From: Candidatus Thiodiazotropha sp. 'RUGA'
GTDB taxonomy: Bacteria; Pseudomonadota; Gammaproteobacteria; Chromatiales; Chromatiaceae
Reading direction: 5' to 3'
DNA length: 64,000 nucleotides
NCBI GenBank assembly: GCA_016842065.1
Contig: JAEPDS010000011.1
Location: forward strand, 41,469 to 105,468
Part shown: positions 43,158 to 52,483 of the stretch, piece by piece
Position numbering within the stretch: the stretch's first letter is position 1
How the letters are laid out: each line of letters starts with the position of its first letter
Notes under the pieces: generated by a model
Seen by the model: only the letters and a program-made list of their open reading frames with translations
Database searches by the model: none
Told to the model about the DNA's origin: nothing
Position numbers and translations under genes: made by a program

Positions 43158-45500
43158 TCACTTCGGAAACAGAATCATCTCAACCCGTCTTCGTTTTGCA
43201 GATTCACTCAGTGTCAGAACCTTGATCTCATCCTCAGCCGTTCCAACGGCAGCCACATGCAGTCGACTACCGGAGATGCCACGTTTGATAAAATAGTGTT
43301 TTACCTCATCCGCCCGCTTTAAAGAGAGCTGATAATTATATTGCCTGTCGCCCTGTGTATCTGCATATCCGATGATCCTGAGAAAGGTCGCTTCTTCAGT
43401 CAGCATCTTATATTGAACCGCTTTTAATAAAGCGATGTACTCAGTTGGTATCGAGGCTTTGTTAAACTCAAAGAAGACTGCATAGCGTGTCGCCACCTCA
43501 ATGGTTTCTGACACCTCTCCAGAGAGATCCTGAGGATAGTGACTGATATCGCTCTGCTGAAGAGTCAATGACTCATCATCATCTTGCCGAGCATACTCCC
43601 CACCACGCTCTTCATCTATTGTTTGTAACATCTGTTGATTCGAATCTTTCTGTGACAAACCCACCGTCGTCACATCTTCCAAGACTTTGGGTATCTGCTG
43701 TTCCACAACCTCCGTACCAGTTATCTTCCCCTGTAAATCACTCAAGGATTGATTGATCTGCTTGGCGAAAAGGCCATACAACAAGGCGACCAATAGAATA
43801 ATGCCCAGCCAGGATACCGAGCGGAACATGAATCGACCCAGTTTATGTTGAGGTGGTTTGGCAGACGGCTGTGTGGAGAGCCCTGCCATCGCCACATCCG
43901 GACAAGCATCAACCCACATCGAGGGCATACTCAGATTCTCTTCAACATTGATACGGTTGACCACCCGATCTGATGGCAGAGAGGATTGCACGACGGCTTT
44001 AGGGTTACGTTCAACCGGACTGTTGTTGCTGGCCGATGAGTTCTCACCTCTACCACTCGACATAAACCATACACCACCCCAGCGATGTTCATCATCCATG
44101 GGTTTTGAGTTTTGATGTTTTGGCGTCTGTTCAACCTGAGAGGGGCGGATGTTGCGTTGTTTATGTTGCTGCGAAATCAAGCTATCCAGAGCATGATTGT
44201 CCAAATCCCTGTTCCATATCTCATCGGCATCTGGAAACTCAGCGGACAGTTCGTTAACCGGTGCACTCTCATCGGTACGCGCCTCCTCTAACTCACTGCT
44301 TTCAAATAATGAGGTGTGACTCAACTCCAGGTTTGGTGATTGCAGCGGTTTTTTTACAGTCAGGTCACTCTCCCAGGATCCCCAGTCGGAGTCCGGAAGA
44401 TCCCAGGCTTCGTCAATATTCTGTCCGGCATCATCGATGGCTGAAAGCAGATTAGCCGTGATCTGATTTGTACTGGCGATCAACTCCTGACGCTTATCGA
44501 TCTCTTCTTCACTGAAGAACTGCTCCTGTAGCGAACGGTTTTCAAAAAAAATATCGTGCACAACCGCCTTTTGCACGACAGCCTGCTGATCCATCTCATG
44601 CTGCCGTTTTTCAGTTCGATATCGCTCGGCAAAGTCTGAAAAGGCCTCATCCTCTGCCAAGGTGATACGTCGCTCTTCCACCAACTCTTCGATGATCACC
44701 AGGACATCTTCATCCGTTAACGAATGCTTCTCTTCCAGAGCGGCAAAGAGCAACAATCGACTCATCAGATGATTGATCTTTCTTGGCACCCCCTGCGCAG
44801 CCTGATGCACCAATCCATAGACTTCATCGGCCAGTTGCGGATCCTGTTGCCAACCAACGATATCCAACCGATGGATTATGTATTCACGACTCTGCTCCGC
44901 CGACATGGGTTTGATTTGGCAGGTTGCAATCAGACGCTGCTGAATGTGTTCCATTTTGGGGTTAAGGACCAGCTCCCTTAACTCATCATGACCGATCAAC
45001 ACAATCTGCAGCAGCGAGCAGTTCCCCTTTTGCAGATTCGATAGCAGTCGTAACTCTTCCAGGCCATTGACCGAGAGATTCTGCGCCTCATCCAGGAATA
45101 GAATTGAGCGTTGTCCACGATCATACAGGTCAGAAAGATGCTTGCTGATACTGGTCAACAAGGTTGCCTTGTTATAAGTCTCGGCTGGCAAACCATACTC
45201 AAGCGCAACCTTTCTCAATAACTCTTCCGCCTGGAGCTGACTGGTCACCAGATTGAGTGCGTTATATTTGGCGTTATCGATCTCGGAGATTACGTCTCTG
45301 ACCAGAGTCGTTTTACCGGAGCCTGGCTGTCCGGTGATCATCACAAAGCCTTCGCTCTGCTGCAGCGCATAAGCCAGATAGGCGGAGGCGCGGAGATAGT
45401 TCTTATGGGCGTAGCGAAACTTTTCGTCCGCACTCAGGCGAAATGGCGTGTCCTTGAATCCAAAAAACGACTCATACATAGCCGCCGTCATCCCTCTCAT
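43158..45500 (-). CDS. ExeA/XrtA-type AAA ATPase fused to OmpA domain
   Basis: A protein of up to 780 residues. Residues 8-280 form an ExeA-type AAA ATPase (MYESFFGFKDTPFRLSADE; Walker A GQPGSGKTT; Walker B SILFLDEAQN; VPRKINHL), as in type II secretion ExeA and in the ATPase of exosortase/EPS loci. A long acidic linker follows, then a transmembrane helix near 565-585 (WLGIILLVALLYGLF) and a C-terminal OmpA-like peptidoglycan-binding domain (FEFNKASIP, IIGYADTQGDRQYNYQLSLKR, RRVEMILF). This couples cytoplasmic ATPase to the cell wall. The likely start is the Met at residue 8 (45479). Confidence 0.88.
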   Translation of the reverse strand: MRGMTAAMYESFFGFKDTPFRLSADEKFRYAHKNYLRASAYLAYALQQSEGFVMITGQPGSGKTTLVRDVISEIDNAKYNALNLVTSQLQAEELLRKVALEYGLPAETYNKATLLTSISKHLSDLYDRGQRSILFLDEAQNLSVNGLEELRLLSNLQKGNCSLLQIVLIGHDELRELVLNPKMEHIQQRLIATCQIKPMSAEQSREYIIHRLDIVGWQQDPQLADEVYGLVHQAAQGVPRKINHLMSRLLLFAALEEKHSLTDEDVLVIIEELVEERRITLAEDEAFSDFAERYRTEKRQHEMDQQAVVQKAVVHDIFFENRSLQEQFFSEEEIDKRQELIASTNQITANLLSAIDDAGQNIDEAWDLPDSDWGSWESDLTVKKPLQSPNLELSHTSLFESSELEEARTDESAPVNELSAEFPDADEIWNRDLDNHALDSLISQQHKQRNIRPSQVEQTPKHQNSKPMDDEHRWGGVWFMSSGRGENSSASNNSPVERNPKAVVQSSLPSDRVVNRINVEENLSMPSMWVDACPDVAMAGLSTQPSAKPPQHKLGRFMFRSVSWLGIILLVALLYGLFAKQINQSLSDLQGKITGTEVVEQQIPKVLEDVTTVGLSQKDSNQQMLQTIDEERGGEYARQDDDESLTLQQSDISHYPQDLSGEVSETIEVATRYAVFFEFNKASIPTEYIALLKAVQYKMLTEEATFLRIIGYADTQGDRQYNYQLSLKRADEVKHYFIKRGISGSRLHVAAVGTAEDEIKVLTLSESAKRRRVEMILFPK

Positions 45501-45832
45501 GGTCCATCATTCAGAAATCCCTCTGATTACTGTAGGGCATCAAAACACATTATCGCGCCATAAGGAAGCTCACTGCCAAAGACAACCTGCGAGAATGTGA
45601 TTGAAACTACCCTGTTTCCCTCTACCTCTGATCAGTATTCACAAACCAAGGATGGTGCGTGAACTTGCTAGGGCCTGTTAACACTAAAGTGCTTAAAGAG
45701 TGATTTGCCTATCCCTGAGTCGTTGGTAATTCCCAAAAAGACAAAATCCCGAGGATTGACCATCAATCCTCAGGATTACGAGTTCCGGATCACTGTTATT
45801 CAGCCGAATGGCTGATTAACACAGAGCCTCTA
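45501..45832. other. Gap with a dispersed 20-bp repeat and a terminator
   Basis: No gene is visible in this 332-base gap upstream of the ATPase-OmpA gene. It holds CTAGGGCCTGTTAACACTAA at 45668-45687, identical in reverse complement to 31451-31470, and the terminator-like hairpin at 45736-45777. The promoter of the ATPase gene should lie in its left part. Confidence 0.6.
45736..45777 (-). terminator. Terminator of the Ig/FN3 lipoprotein gene
   Basis: Arms 45745-45759 and 45763-45777 pair over 15 bp with one G-U wobble around a 3-base loop. On the minus strand the stem is followed by a T-rich run (TTGTCTTTTT). It lies about 55 bases after the stop of the lipoprotein gene at 45833. Confidence 0.8.
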
Positions 45833-47083
45833 TCAGTTGACTACGCTCTTCTGAACTATGTTTGACAAATCGCTTGAGTTACCACTGCGATCATACGCGG
45901 TGATAGCGACGTAGTAGTTACCAAGATCCATATCATCGATCGTATAGCTGGAAATATGTCCCTGGCTCAGATCGACATGCATCTGCAGATTGGATGGTGT
46001 TGTACCGATATAGATCTGATAACCGCTGATATCAGAAAGATTCAGGGAGGAACCATCAGTCCTGGTTGACGGTGCGGTCCAGTTGAGTGACATGGAACCG
46101 GTGGTCGCGGCTACCTGTACACTGTTAACGCGGATGCTGAACGAGGCCAGGTTTGCGCTATCGGTACCGTCGCTGACGCTAATCCGAATGTTGTTGTAGT
46201 CACCTACGTCCTGAGCGGAAGGGGTACCGGTCAGCCTGCCGTTTGAGCTGTTGAAGCTGGCCCATGCTGGCAGATTGGTAACGGAGAAGGTCAAGCTGTC
46301 ATTATCCGCATCATCGGCCGCCGGAGTAAAGCTGTAGGCGACGCCGGCATCAACTGATGCGGCAGGAGTACCACTGATGGTGGGCGCTTCGTTCACTGGC
46401 GCCTGAGCTGCACTACAGACCTGGTTGGAGAGCAGAAACTCGGCACTATCTGTGTAGCGGGATTCAATCAGAAAGCAGTGCTGGGTGGTCAGATCGAGAC
46501 CGCTGATGGTCGCTGTCAGCGCATGAGTGCGGTCCGCACCGGTATCGGTGGAGTCGATGACAACATCGAAACCGCCTTCAGGGGCGTCAAAATCGTTGCT
46601 CCAGGAGAGAATTACCTGGTCACCGGAAACCGTTGCAGAATTCAGGCGGGCCGCACCGGTATTTGCCACAGGCGCTGCCGGTTCTTCGGCTGCTGGCTCT
46701 TCTGGCGCAGGATCGGTTGTTCCAGCGGTCTCTTCAGGTGCAGGATCGGTGGCTGTATCGTTCTCAACAGGGGCCGTGACGACCGGATCCGAAGGTTGGC
46801 TGGGATTGGTTGGTTTTACGGTTTCAGCAGGGGCCGGGTTAGATTCGACAACCGGTGCTGGTGGTACGATGACTGGGTTCTGGGTCTCGGTGTTCTCTTG
46901 CTGGCCAGTATCACCGCCATTATCATTGGCAGGTGCCTCTGAAGTTTCCCCATCATTGGATACGATGGTCTCCTGCTCGGAATTACTGGCTGTTTCGCTC
47001 GACTCCGGATCACCACTTCCACCGCAGGCACTAAGGATCAAACTTAGTGCGAAAGCTGCTGTTATGATCTGTAATGATTTCAT
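45833..47083 (-). CDS. Surface lipoprotein with Ig-like (He_PIG) and FN3 domains
   Basis: A 416-residue lipoprotein (LSLILSAC lipobox) with a low-complexity Pro/Thr/Glu linker of about 110 residues. A first beta domain lies at 145-230. A He_PIG/cadherin-like Ig domain follows at about 232-325 (APTISGTPAASVDAGVAYSF, WASFNSSNGRLTGTPSAQDV), and a fibronectin type III domain at about 330-412 (SMSLNWTAPSTRTDGS, ISGYQIYIGTTP). This is a typical adhesion or matrix-contact design. It is transcribed toward the ATPase-OmpA gene but has its own terminator. The role is inferred from domains only. Confidence 0.82.
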   Translation of the reverse strand: MKSLQIITAAFALSLILSACGGSGDPESSETASNSEQETIVSNDGETSEAPANDNGGDTGQQENTETQNPVIVPPAPVVESNPAPAETVKPTNPSQPSDPVVTAPVENDTATDPAPEETAGTTDPAPEEPAAEEPAAPVANTGAARLNSATVSGDQVILSWSNDFDAPEGGFDVVIDSTDTGADRTHALTATISGLDLTTQHCFLIESRYTDSAEFLLSNQVCSAAQAPVNEAPTISGTPAASVDAGVAYSFTPAADDADNDSLTFSVTNLPAWASFNSSNGRLTGTPSAQDVGDYNNIRISVSDGTDSANLASFSIRVNSVQVAATTGSMSLNWTAPSTRTDGSSLNLSDISGYQIYIGTTPSNLQMHVDLSQGHISSYTIDDMDLGNYYVAITAYDRSGNSSDLSNIVQKSVVN

Positions 47084-47514
47084 TTATGTGGCCTCAATGA
47101 CGCGCTCTATTTGCCAATAGATTACGGCAAGTATCGGGCTACCCTGAGGAACTGGATCACATAACAGAACGACGTTCGTCTCATTATTGAGAACTGATTT
47201 TTTGTGCTTAAAAACACTGCAAATTCATGCAGATACAAAGCCCCTGATTTTTAATTAAACAAAGCTCACCGTAGGGTTTTTGAGGGCTGCTGGGGGGGAA
47301 TTTAGCCGACTGATTTAGTCGGAATTAAATGGCTGTCGCGCCTCGGGCACCCCCTCCTTCAGCACGATTCGGTCACTGATTGGAGCCACCGAACCAGCAA
47401 TACCCTATAGCCCGTCTGGCTGTAGGTGCTTGATGATGAATCGGCTCGCCACTTATACTCAGCAACCGAAAACAAAGACTTTGATATCACATTTCAACAA
47501 TAAGGCAGTTCTTC
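47084..47514. promoter_or_regulatory. Divergent intergenic region before the aminotransferase
   Basis: A 431-base gap between the lipoprotein gene (minus) and the aminotransferase operon (plus). It contains a small hairpin (CCGACT at 47306-47311 and AGTCGG at 47317-47322) and a G-run at 47292-47298. Promoters for both sides should be here, but none is clear enough to place. No ORF is credible. Confidence 0.4.
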
Positions 47515-48702
47515 ATGACTACTCCTAGCTTTAATCCACCCGTCCGTACCCTGATGGGTCCAGGCCCTTCCGACGTTCACCCGAGGATTCTGCAAGCCTT
47601 GGCACGCCCGACCATTGGCCACCTGGATCCTGTCTTCGTCGACATGATGGAACAGACCAAATCCCTGCTTCAGTACGCTTTTCAAACTGAAAACGCACTG
47701 ACCATGCCGGTTTCCGCACCTGGCTCAGCCGGTATGGAGACCTGCTTCGTCAATCTGGTGGAGCCTGGTGACAAGGTCATCGTCTGTCAGAACGGGGTCT
47801 TCGGCGGTCGCATGAAGGAGAACGTGGAGCGCTGCGGCGGCACCGCGATCATGGTCGAAGATGAGTGGGGCAAAGCGGTCGACCTGGAGAAGGTTGAAGC
47901 GGCCCTGCAATCCAACAGCGATGCAAAAGTGCTGGCATTTGTCCACGCCGAGACCTCTACCGGCGCCAGATCCGACGCCAAAGAGCTGGTCGAGCTGGCC
48001 CATCGTCACGACTGTCTGACCATCGTAGACTCAGTCACTTCTCTGGGTGGCAGCGAACTGAAAGTGGATGAGTGGGGAATCGACAGCATCTACTCCGGCA
48101 CACAAAAGTGTCTCTCCTGTGCACCAGGCATCTCACCCATCAGCTTCAGTGAGCGGGCCCTGGATAAGGTCAGAAACCGCAGCTCCAAAGTGCAAAGCTG
48201 GTTCCTCGATCTGAATCTGGTGATGGGTTACTGGGGAGGCGGCCAGAAGCGCGCCTACCACCATACCGCACCGGTGAACGGACTGTATGGCCTGCATGAA
48301 GCACTCTGCATACTGCAGGACGAAGGACTCGAGAACTCCTGGGCACGCCACCGCAAAATGCACAACGCCCTGAAGGCCGGACTGGAAGCGATGGGGCTCA
48401 GTTTCATCGTTGATGAAGCACACCGCCTGCCGCAGCTGAATGCGGTCTCCATTCCGGAAGGTGTGGATGATGCTGCAGTGCGCAGTCGCCTGTTGAATGA
48501 GTACAATCTTGAAATCGGCGCCGGCCTTGGCGCGCTGGCCGGTAAGGTCTGGCGTATCGGCCTGATGGGCCACAGCGCCAGAGCGGAGAACATCCTGCTC
48601 TGCGTCAGCTCCCTTGAAGCGGTATTGAGCGAGATGGAGGCACCCATCAATCGTGGTGTTGCACTGGCTGCAGTACAGAAGTCCCTCTCCGCAGAAAGTT
48701 GA
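47515..48702 (+). CDS. Alanine/serine-glyoxylate aminotransferase family protein
   Basis: A class V PLP aminotransferase of 395 residues, which probably converts glyoxylate to glycine with serine or alanine as donor. It begins with the family motif TLMGPGPSDVHPRI, and has PVSAPGSAGMET, a PLP-contact IVDSVTSLGGSEL and the Schiff-base Lys in YSGTQKCLSCAPG. The C-terminal WRIGLMGHSA is also typical. The start ATG is at 47515. Its stop overlaps the start of the sulfurtransferase gene, opening an operon with a Sco-like gene and psd. Substrate specificity cannot be settled from sequence. Confidence 0.9.
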   Translation: MTTPSFNPPVRTLMGPGPSDVHPRILQALARPTIGHLDPVFVDMMEQTKSLLQYAFQTENALTMPVSAPGSAGMETCFVNLVEPGDKVIVCQNGVFGGRMKENVERCGGTAIMVEDEWGKAVDLEKVEAALQSNSDAKVLAFVHAETSTGARSDAKELVELAHRHDCLTIVDSVTSLGGSELKVDEWGIDSIYSGTQKCLSCAPGISPISFSERALDKVRNRSSKVQSWFLDLNLVMGYWGGGQKRAYHHTAPVNGLYGLHEALCILQDEGLENSWARHRKMHNALKAGLEAMGLSFIVDEAHRLPQLNAVSIPEGVDDAAVRSRLLNEYNLEIGAGLGALAGKVWRIGLMGHSARAENILLCVSSLEAVLSEMEAPINRGVALAAVQKSLSAES

Positions 48703-49523
48703 GCCTTCAGCTACCGCTGCTGGTCCAACCGAACGACCTGCAAAACCACCTGAAGGAGCAGGCGCCCAGCCTGCTCCTGGTGGATCTCTGTAAAGCAAGT
48801 ACCTACCGGGAGCTGCATATCCCGGGTTCGGTACATCTTGCTTATGCCGCAATCACCGCATCTGACCATCCAACCCATGGATTGCTGCCTGAACCTGAGC
48901 AGCTACAGCAGGTCTTCGCCGATCACGGCATCGGTAATGAAACCCACGTTGTCGCCTACGATGACGAAGGCGGCGGTAATGCCTCCCGTCTGCTTTGGAC
49001 CCTGCACGCGATGGGACATCGACGCTACTCGCTGCTGGATGGAGGCCTGCACGCCTGGGCCAATGAAGGCCATCCCTGCAGCCGGGAGCTGAGTTCGATT
49101 CCCCCAGCCAGCTTTCAGGCGACAGAGGATGAGAGTGCAGTTGCCAGCAGAGCTTACATTCTGAGCCGGCTCGATTCCCCGCATCTGGCACTCTGGGATG
49201 CCCGCAGCCGGAATGAGTTTCGCGGCCTCTCCAGATTCTCCCAGTTTCCCGGCCATATTCCCGGTGCCGTCAATCTGGATTGGCTGGAGGTGATGGACCG
49301 ACAGCGCAATCTGCGCCTGAAACCGAAAGCTGAACTGGAGAATATGCTGGCCAGGCTGGGCATAACCCGGGACAAAGAGGTGATCACCTACTGCCAGACC
49401 CACCACCGCTCCTCCCTGACCTGGCTGGTGCTGCGCTATCTTGAGTTTGAGAATTGCAAAGGCTATCCGGGCTCCTGGTCAGACTGGGGAAACCGGGACG
49501 ACACCCCGAAAACCATGCCATGA
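48699..49523 (+). CDS. Two-domain rhodanese-like sulfurtransferase
   Basis: A 274-residue protein with tandem rhodanese domains, like SseA and thiosulfate sulfurtransferases. The N-terminal domain has the inactive signature LVDLCKASTYRELHIPGSVH. The C-terminal domain has LWDARSRNEFRG, GHIPGAVNLDW and the active-site loop YCQTHHRSS, where the Cys carries the transferred sulfur. It moves sulfane sulfur from thiosulfate or mercaptopyruvate to a thiophilic acceptor. TTG start at 48699 overlaps the aminotransferase stop by four bases, and the Sco-like gene overlaps its stop. Confidence 0.9.
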   Translation: MSLQLPLLVQPNDLQNHLKEQAPSLLLVDLCKASTYRELHIPGSVHLAYAAITASDHPTHGLLPEPEQLQQVFADHGIGNETHVVAYDDEGGGNASRLLWTLHAMGHRRYSLLDGGLHAWANEGHPCSRELSSIPPASFQATEDESAVASRAYILSRLDSPHLALWDARSRNEFRGLSRFSQFPGHIPGAVNLDWLEVMDRQRNLRLKPKAELENMLARLGITRDKEVITYCQTHHRSSLTWLVLRYLEFENCKGYPGSWSDWGNRDDTPKTMP

Positions 49524-50107
49524 GACGTCCGTCCAACCGGCAGCGCCGTTTCGTTATCCTGACCCTGGCGCTACTCACCTTCGGCATGGCCTACTATGCC
49601 GGCTTCACCCAGAAGAGCCCAAAGATACCGGATATCCAGGGAGTCAGCATCGTACCGCCCACCCCGGCCCCACCGTTCACGCTGCAGGATCACACTGGTG
49701 CGGAGTATGATGGGCAGCGGCTGCTCGACCATTGGAGCCTGTTGATGCTCGATCCAACCGGTCAGGCTCAACCTGCCCCCGCCTTCAACAGACTGATGAA
49801 GGTGCACAACCGTCTGGCATCCCACCCTGAGCTGCAGCAACAGACCCATTTTCTCTATTTGCCGAAATTCAGTGCTGCCAGCCTGGAGAGCTCGACCTCC
49901 TACCTGAGCGGCAACCTGTTCGGTCTGCAGGGAAGTGTCGAGCAGATTGAGCAGACCTTTCTCAGTTTTGCGGTCACCGGGGAGACCGGGCAACCGACCC
50001 TCTACCTGATTGGCCCGCAAGGAAATCTGCATGCTCTATTTACCGATGCGATAGATGCCGCTACTATCGCCAGGGATTTAATCAAGCTGATCCATTCAAA
50101 CCCGTAG
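49520..50107 (+). CDS. Sco1/SenC-like protein lacking the copper-site cysteines
   Basis: A 195-residue membrane-anchored protein with one helix at about 11-29 (FVILTLALLTFGMAYYAGF) and a thioredoxin-like Sco domain: PAPPFTLQDHTGAEYDG, LLDHWSLLMLDPTG, VTGETGQPTLYLIGPQG. Active Sco proteins carry CxxxC after the WSLxxF strand for copper delivery to cytochrome oxidase. Here that stretch is DPTGQAQPAP, with no Cys, and the later metal His is also not obvious. It is therefore a degenerate Sco homologue, perhaps structural. ATG at 49520 overlaps the preceding stop. psd follows by seven bases. Confidence 0.75.
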   Translation: MRRPSNRQRRFVILTLALLTFGMAYYAGFTQKSPKIPDIQGVSIVPPTPAPPFTLQDHTGAEYDGQRLLDHWSLLMLDPTGQAQPAPAFNRLMKVHNRLASHPELQQQTHFLYLPKFSAASLESSTSYLSGNLFGLQGSVEQIEQTFLSFAVTGETGQPTLYLIGPQGNLHALFTDAIDAATIARDLIKLIHSNP

Positions 50108-50114
50108 TAAAACC

Positions 50115-51017
50115 ATGAATCAAACTGAACCGTCGAGAAAAGAGTTTCCACAAAAGCTGCTGGAAGGGGTGTTCGTCGCGCTTCAGTATCTGCTACCCCA
50201 CCACTTTCTCTCCGCACTGATGCACAAGCTGACCCGGATCGAGCTGAATCCGGTCAAGGATATGATCATCCGCAGCATCATCGATTGGTACAACGTAAAC
50301 ATGCAGGAAGCGATGGAGAGCGATCCCACCCGCTATCGCAGCTTCAACGATTTCTTTACCCGGGCGCTGCGTCCGGATGCCCGCCCGGTGACACAGCTGG
50401 CACATGAGATCGCCTCTCCGGCTGACGGCACCCTGAGCCAGGCCGGTGATATCGAGTCGGGTTATCTGTTTCAGGCCAAAGGGCACGACTACGCCCTGTT
50501 TGAACTGCTGGGCGGCGATCAGGAGATGACCAACCTGTTTGACGAGGGCCATTTCGCCACCATCTATCTTTCGCCCAGGGACTACCACCGCCTGCATATG
50601 CCGTTGGCTGGAAAACTGCGCAAAATGGTGCATGTCCCCGGACGACTGTTCAGTGTCAATGAGACCACCTGCCGGAAAGTGCCACGGCTGTTTGCCCGTA
50701 ATGAGCGGGTTATCTGCCTGTTCGATACCGAGGTAGGCCCGATGGCGATGATCCTGGTCGGTGCAATCTTCGTATCGAGTATTGAAACCGTTTGGGCTGG
50801 TACGGTGACACCGGCCAACCAAAGGGTCTCCAGCTGGGACTACAACCAGCAACAGCAACCTGAAACTGTGGAACTTGAGAAAGGCGAAGAGATGGGGCGT
50901 TTCAACATGGGCTCCACCGTCATCCTGCTGTTCGGCAAGGATGCGGTTGAGTGGTCTGAGACCTTTACCCCGGGATCACCGGTCAAGATGGGAAGCGCGA
51001 TCGCTGATCTGACCTGA
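50115..51017 (+). CDS. psd: Phosphatidylserine decarboxylase proenzyme
   Basis: Psd converts phosphatidylserine to phosphatidylethanolamine at the inner membrane. The 300-residue proenzyme has FNDFFTRALRPDARP, ASPADGTLSQ, YLSPRDYHRLHMP, FSVNETT and the self-cleavage site MGST near residue 267, where the Ser becomes the pyruvoyl group. Family-typical LGST is MGST here. The gene closes the operon with aminotransferase, sulfurtransferase and Sco-like genes, and converges with arsM. Confidence 0.95.
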   Translation: MNQTEPSRKEFPQKLLEGVFVALQYLLPHHFLSALMHKLTRIELNPVKDMIIRSIIDWYNVNMQEAMESDPTRYRSFNDFFTRALRPDARPVTQLAHEIASPADGTLSQAGDIESGYLFQAKGHDYALFELLGGDQEMTNLFDEGHFATIYLSPRDYHRLHMPLAGKLRKMVHVPGRLFSVNETTCRKVPRLFARNERVICLFDTEVGPMAMILVGAIFVSSIETVWAGTVTPANQRVSSWDYNQQQQPETVELEKGEEMGRFNMGSTVILLFGKDAVEWSETFTPGSPVKMGSAIADLT

Positions 51018-51042
51018 TGACCCGGTTATGGGTGATGCGGAC

Positions 51043-51912
51043 TCAAGCGCCCTGCTCGGGTTTGATCGCTTCGATGGTGGCAGAGACCACATAGTCTTCA
51101 ACCCCACGTCCCGGCGCCCAATCCCGTATGAACGCCTTCGATTCATCCTTTGGCTGAATCCGAATTGAGTGGAAACCCGCTTCATCAATCCAGCCCTGCA
51201 AGGCTTCTATCAACGACGCGTTACCCATGCAGCCGGCAATCAGTTGCGGATCGTTGCGCATCTCTTCAGGCAGCTCGATGGTCGCCACCACATCGGATAT
51301 GGCGAGGCGGCCACCCGGCTTCAGCACCCGAAAGGCCTCTCTGAAAACCCGCGCCTTGTCCGGCGACAGATTGATTACACAGTTGGAGATGATCACATCC
51401 GCCGTGTTGTCAGCAACCGGCAGCGCTTCGATCTCCCCGAGCCGGAACTCCACATTGGTGTAGTTGCCCTTTGCCGCGTTTCCTCGCGCTTTTGAGAGCA
51501 TGTCCGGGGTCATATCAACGCCGATCACCGCTCCTTCGCTGCCCACTTCCGCGGCCGCCAGGAAACAGTCGAAACCGCCGCCCGACCCAAGATCGACGAC
51601 TGTTTCACCCGACTGCAATGCGGCGATGGCTTTTGGGTTGCCACAACCCAAACCCATGTCAGCACCCTCTGGAACCACCTGCAGATCCGACTCGCTGTAG
51701 CCCAGCCGGGTTGAGATCAGTGTGTTGATCGCCGCGTCGTCCGAGACGCCACAACAGCTCGATTCCACACCACACCCAGAACCTTCATTATTGGCAATCG
51801 CCACCTGGGCATAGGCTACCCGTACCTGCTGACGATGGCTGTCTTCACCAACTTCCACCTGAGGATCCGTACTGCAGCAGTCGGTGTCACAACAATTCGT
51901 TTTTTCAGTCAT
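51043..51912 (-). CDS. arsM: Arsenite methyltransferase
   Basis: ArsM methylates As(III) with S-adenosylmethionine, as detoxification. The 289-residue protein has a Cys-rich start (CCDTDCCSTD, SSCCGVS), LGLGCGNP, the SAM motif VVDLGSGGGFDCFLAA, VIGVDMTPDML, and the later catalytic Cys in ISNCVINLSPDK. These match the family closely. arsR lies 15 bases upstream in the same direction, so expression is probably arsenic-regulated. It converges with psd. Confidence 0.93.
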   Translation of the reverse strand: MTEKTNCCDTDCCSTDPQVEVGEDSHRQQVRVAYAQVAIANNEGSGCGVESSCCGVSDDAAINTLISTRLGYSESDLQVVPEGADMGLGCGNPKAIAALQSGETVVDLGSGGGFDCFLAAAEVGSEGAVIGVDMTPDMLSKARGNAAKGNYTNVEFRLGEIEALPVADNTADVIISNCVINLSPDKARVFREAFRVLKPGGRLAISDVVATIELPEEMRNDPQLIAGCMGNASLIEALQGWIDEAGFHSIRIQPKDESKAFIRDWAPGRGVEDYVVSATIEAIKPEQGA

Positions 51913-51927
51913 AATCCCTCCGGATTT

Positions 51928-52254
51928 TCAGCGTTTGATGTCAGCATTGAAGAAATTACCGAGGCTGTTCAAGGTCTCAGGGGCAATCCAGCAGACCACC
52001 CTTTTTCCCTGGCGTTCCATTTCGATCAAGCCGGATCGGTGCAGCTCTTTCAGGTGGTGAGAGAGGGTGGATGATGCAATATCCAGCCCTTCTCCCAACT
52101 CGCCCACACTGTAGGCCATGGCCTGCTCCAGATCACACTGTGTGCCTGGCTGACAGCAACTGCTCAATCGCTTGAATATCATTAGACGGTGGGTGTTACC
52201 CAACGCCTTGAACATCTCTGTGAGCCGATCATCATCTATTTTACTATTCGACAT
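51928..52254 (-). CDS. arsR: ArsR-family metalloregulatory repressor
   Basis: A 108-residue winged-helix repressor. The DNA-reading helix is DIASSTLSHHLKELHRSGLI, and RQGKRVVCWIAPE forms the wing. Cysteines in LSSCCQPGTQCD may bind arsenite, releasing the DNA. It should repress arsR-arsM. The Met at 52254 is chosen as start because the conserved domain begins just after it. Copies of TTTCGAACT at 52256-52264 (overlapping the start region) and 52387-52395 could be operator half-sites, a weak suggestion. Confidence 0.9.
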   Translation of the reverse strand: MSNSKIDDDRLTEMFKALGNTHRLMIFKRLSSCCQPGTQCDLEQAMAYSVGELGEGLDIASSTLSHHLKELHRSGLIEMERQGKRVVCWIAPETLNSLGNFFNADIKR

Positions 52255-52483
52255 GTTTCGAACTATAGAACAGTTATCCGGGATAGGCAAGAGTCACATT
52301 ACGAAAACAGTTTCGCTGTTGCCTACCCTTACATCCACCCCTCTGGTGATCACAAAAAGTCCGTCAGCCTGATATGAATCACTATCTTTCGAACTGCGAT
52401 TGGCAGTAGGATAGCTCCAAGTTAATTACGTTCATTAATCTCCAGTTGTACCAGCCATTACCACCGAATCACTCCGCCGGGCC
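52255..52483. promoter_or_regulatory. Divergent region between arsR and a barrel-protein gene
   Basis: A 229-base gap carrying promoters for arsR-arsM (minus) and the gene at 52484 (plus). TTTCGAACT occurs twice, at 52256-52264 and 52387-52395. No pair of promoter boxes stands out. Confidence 0.4.
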
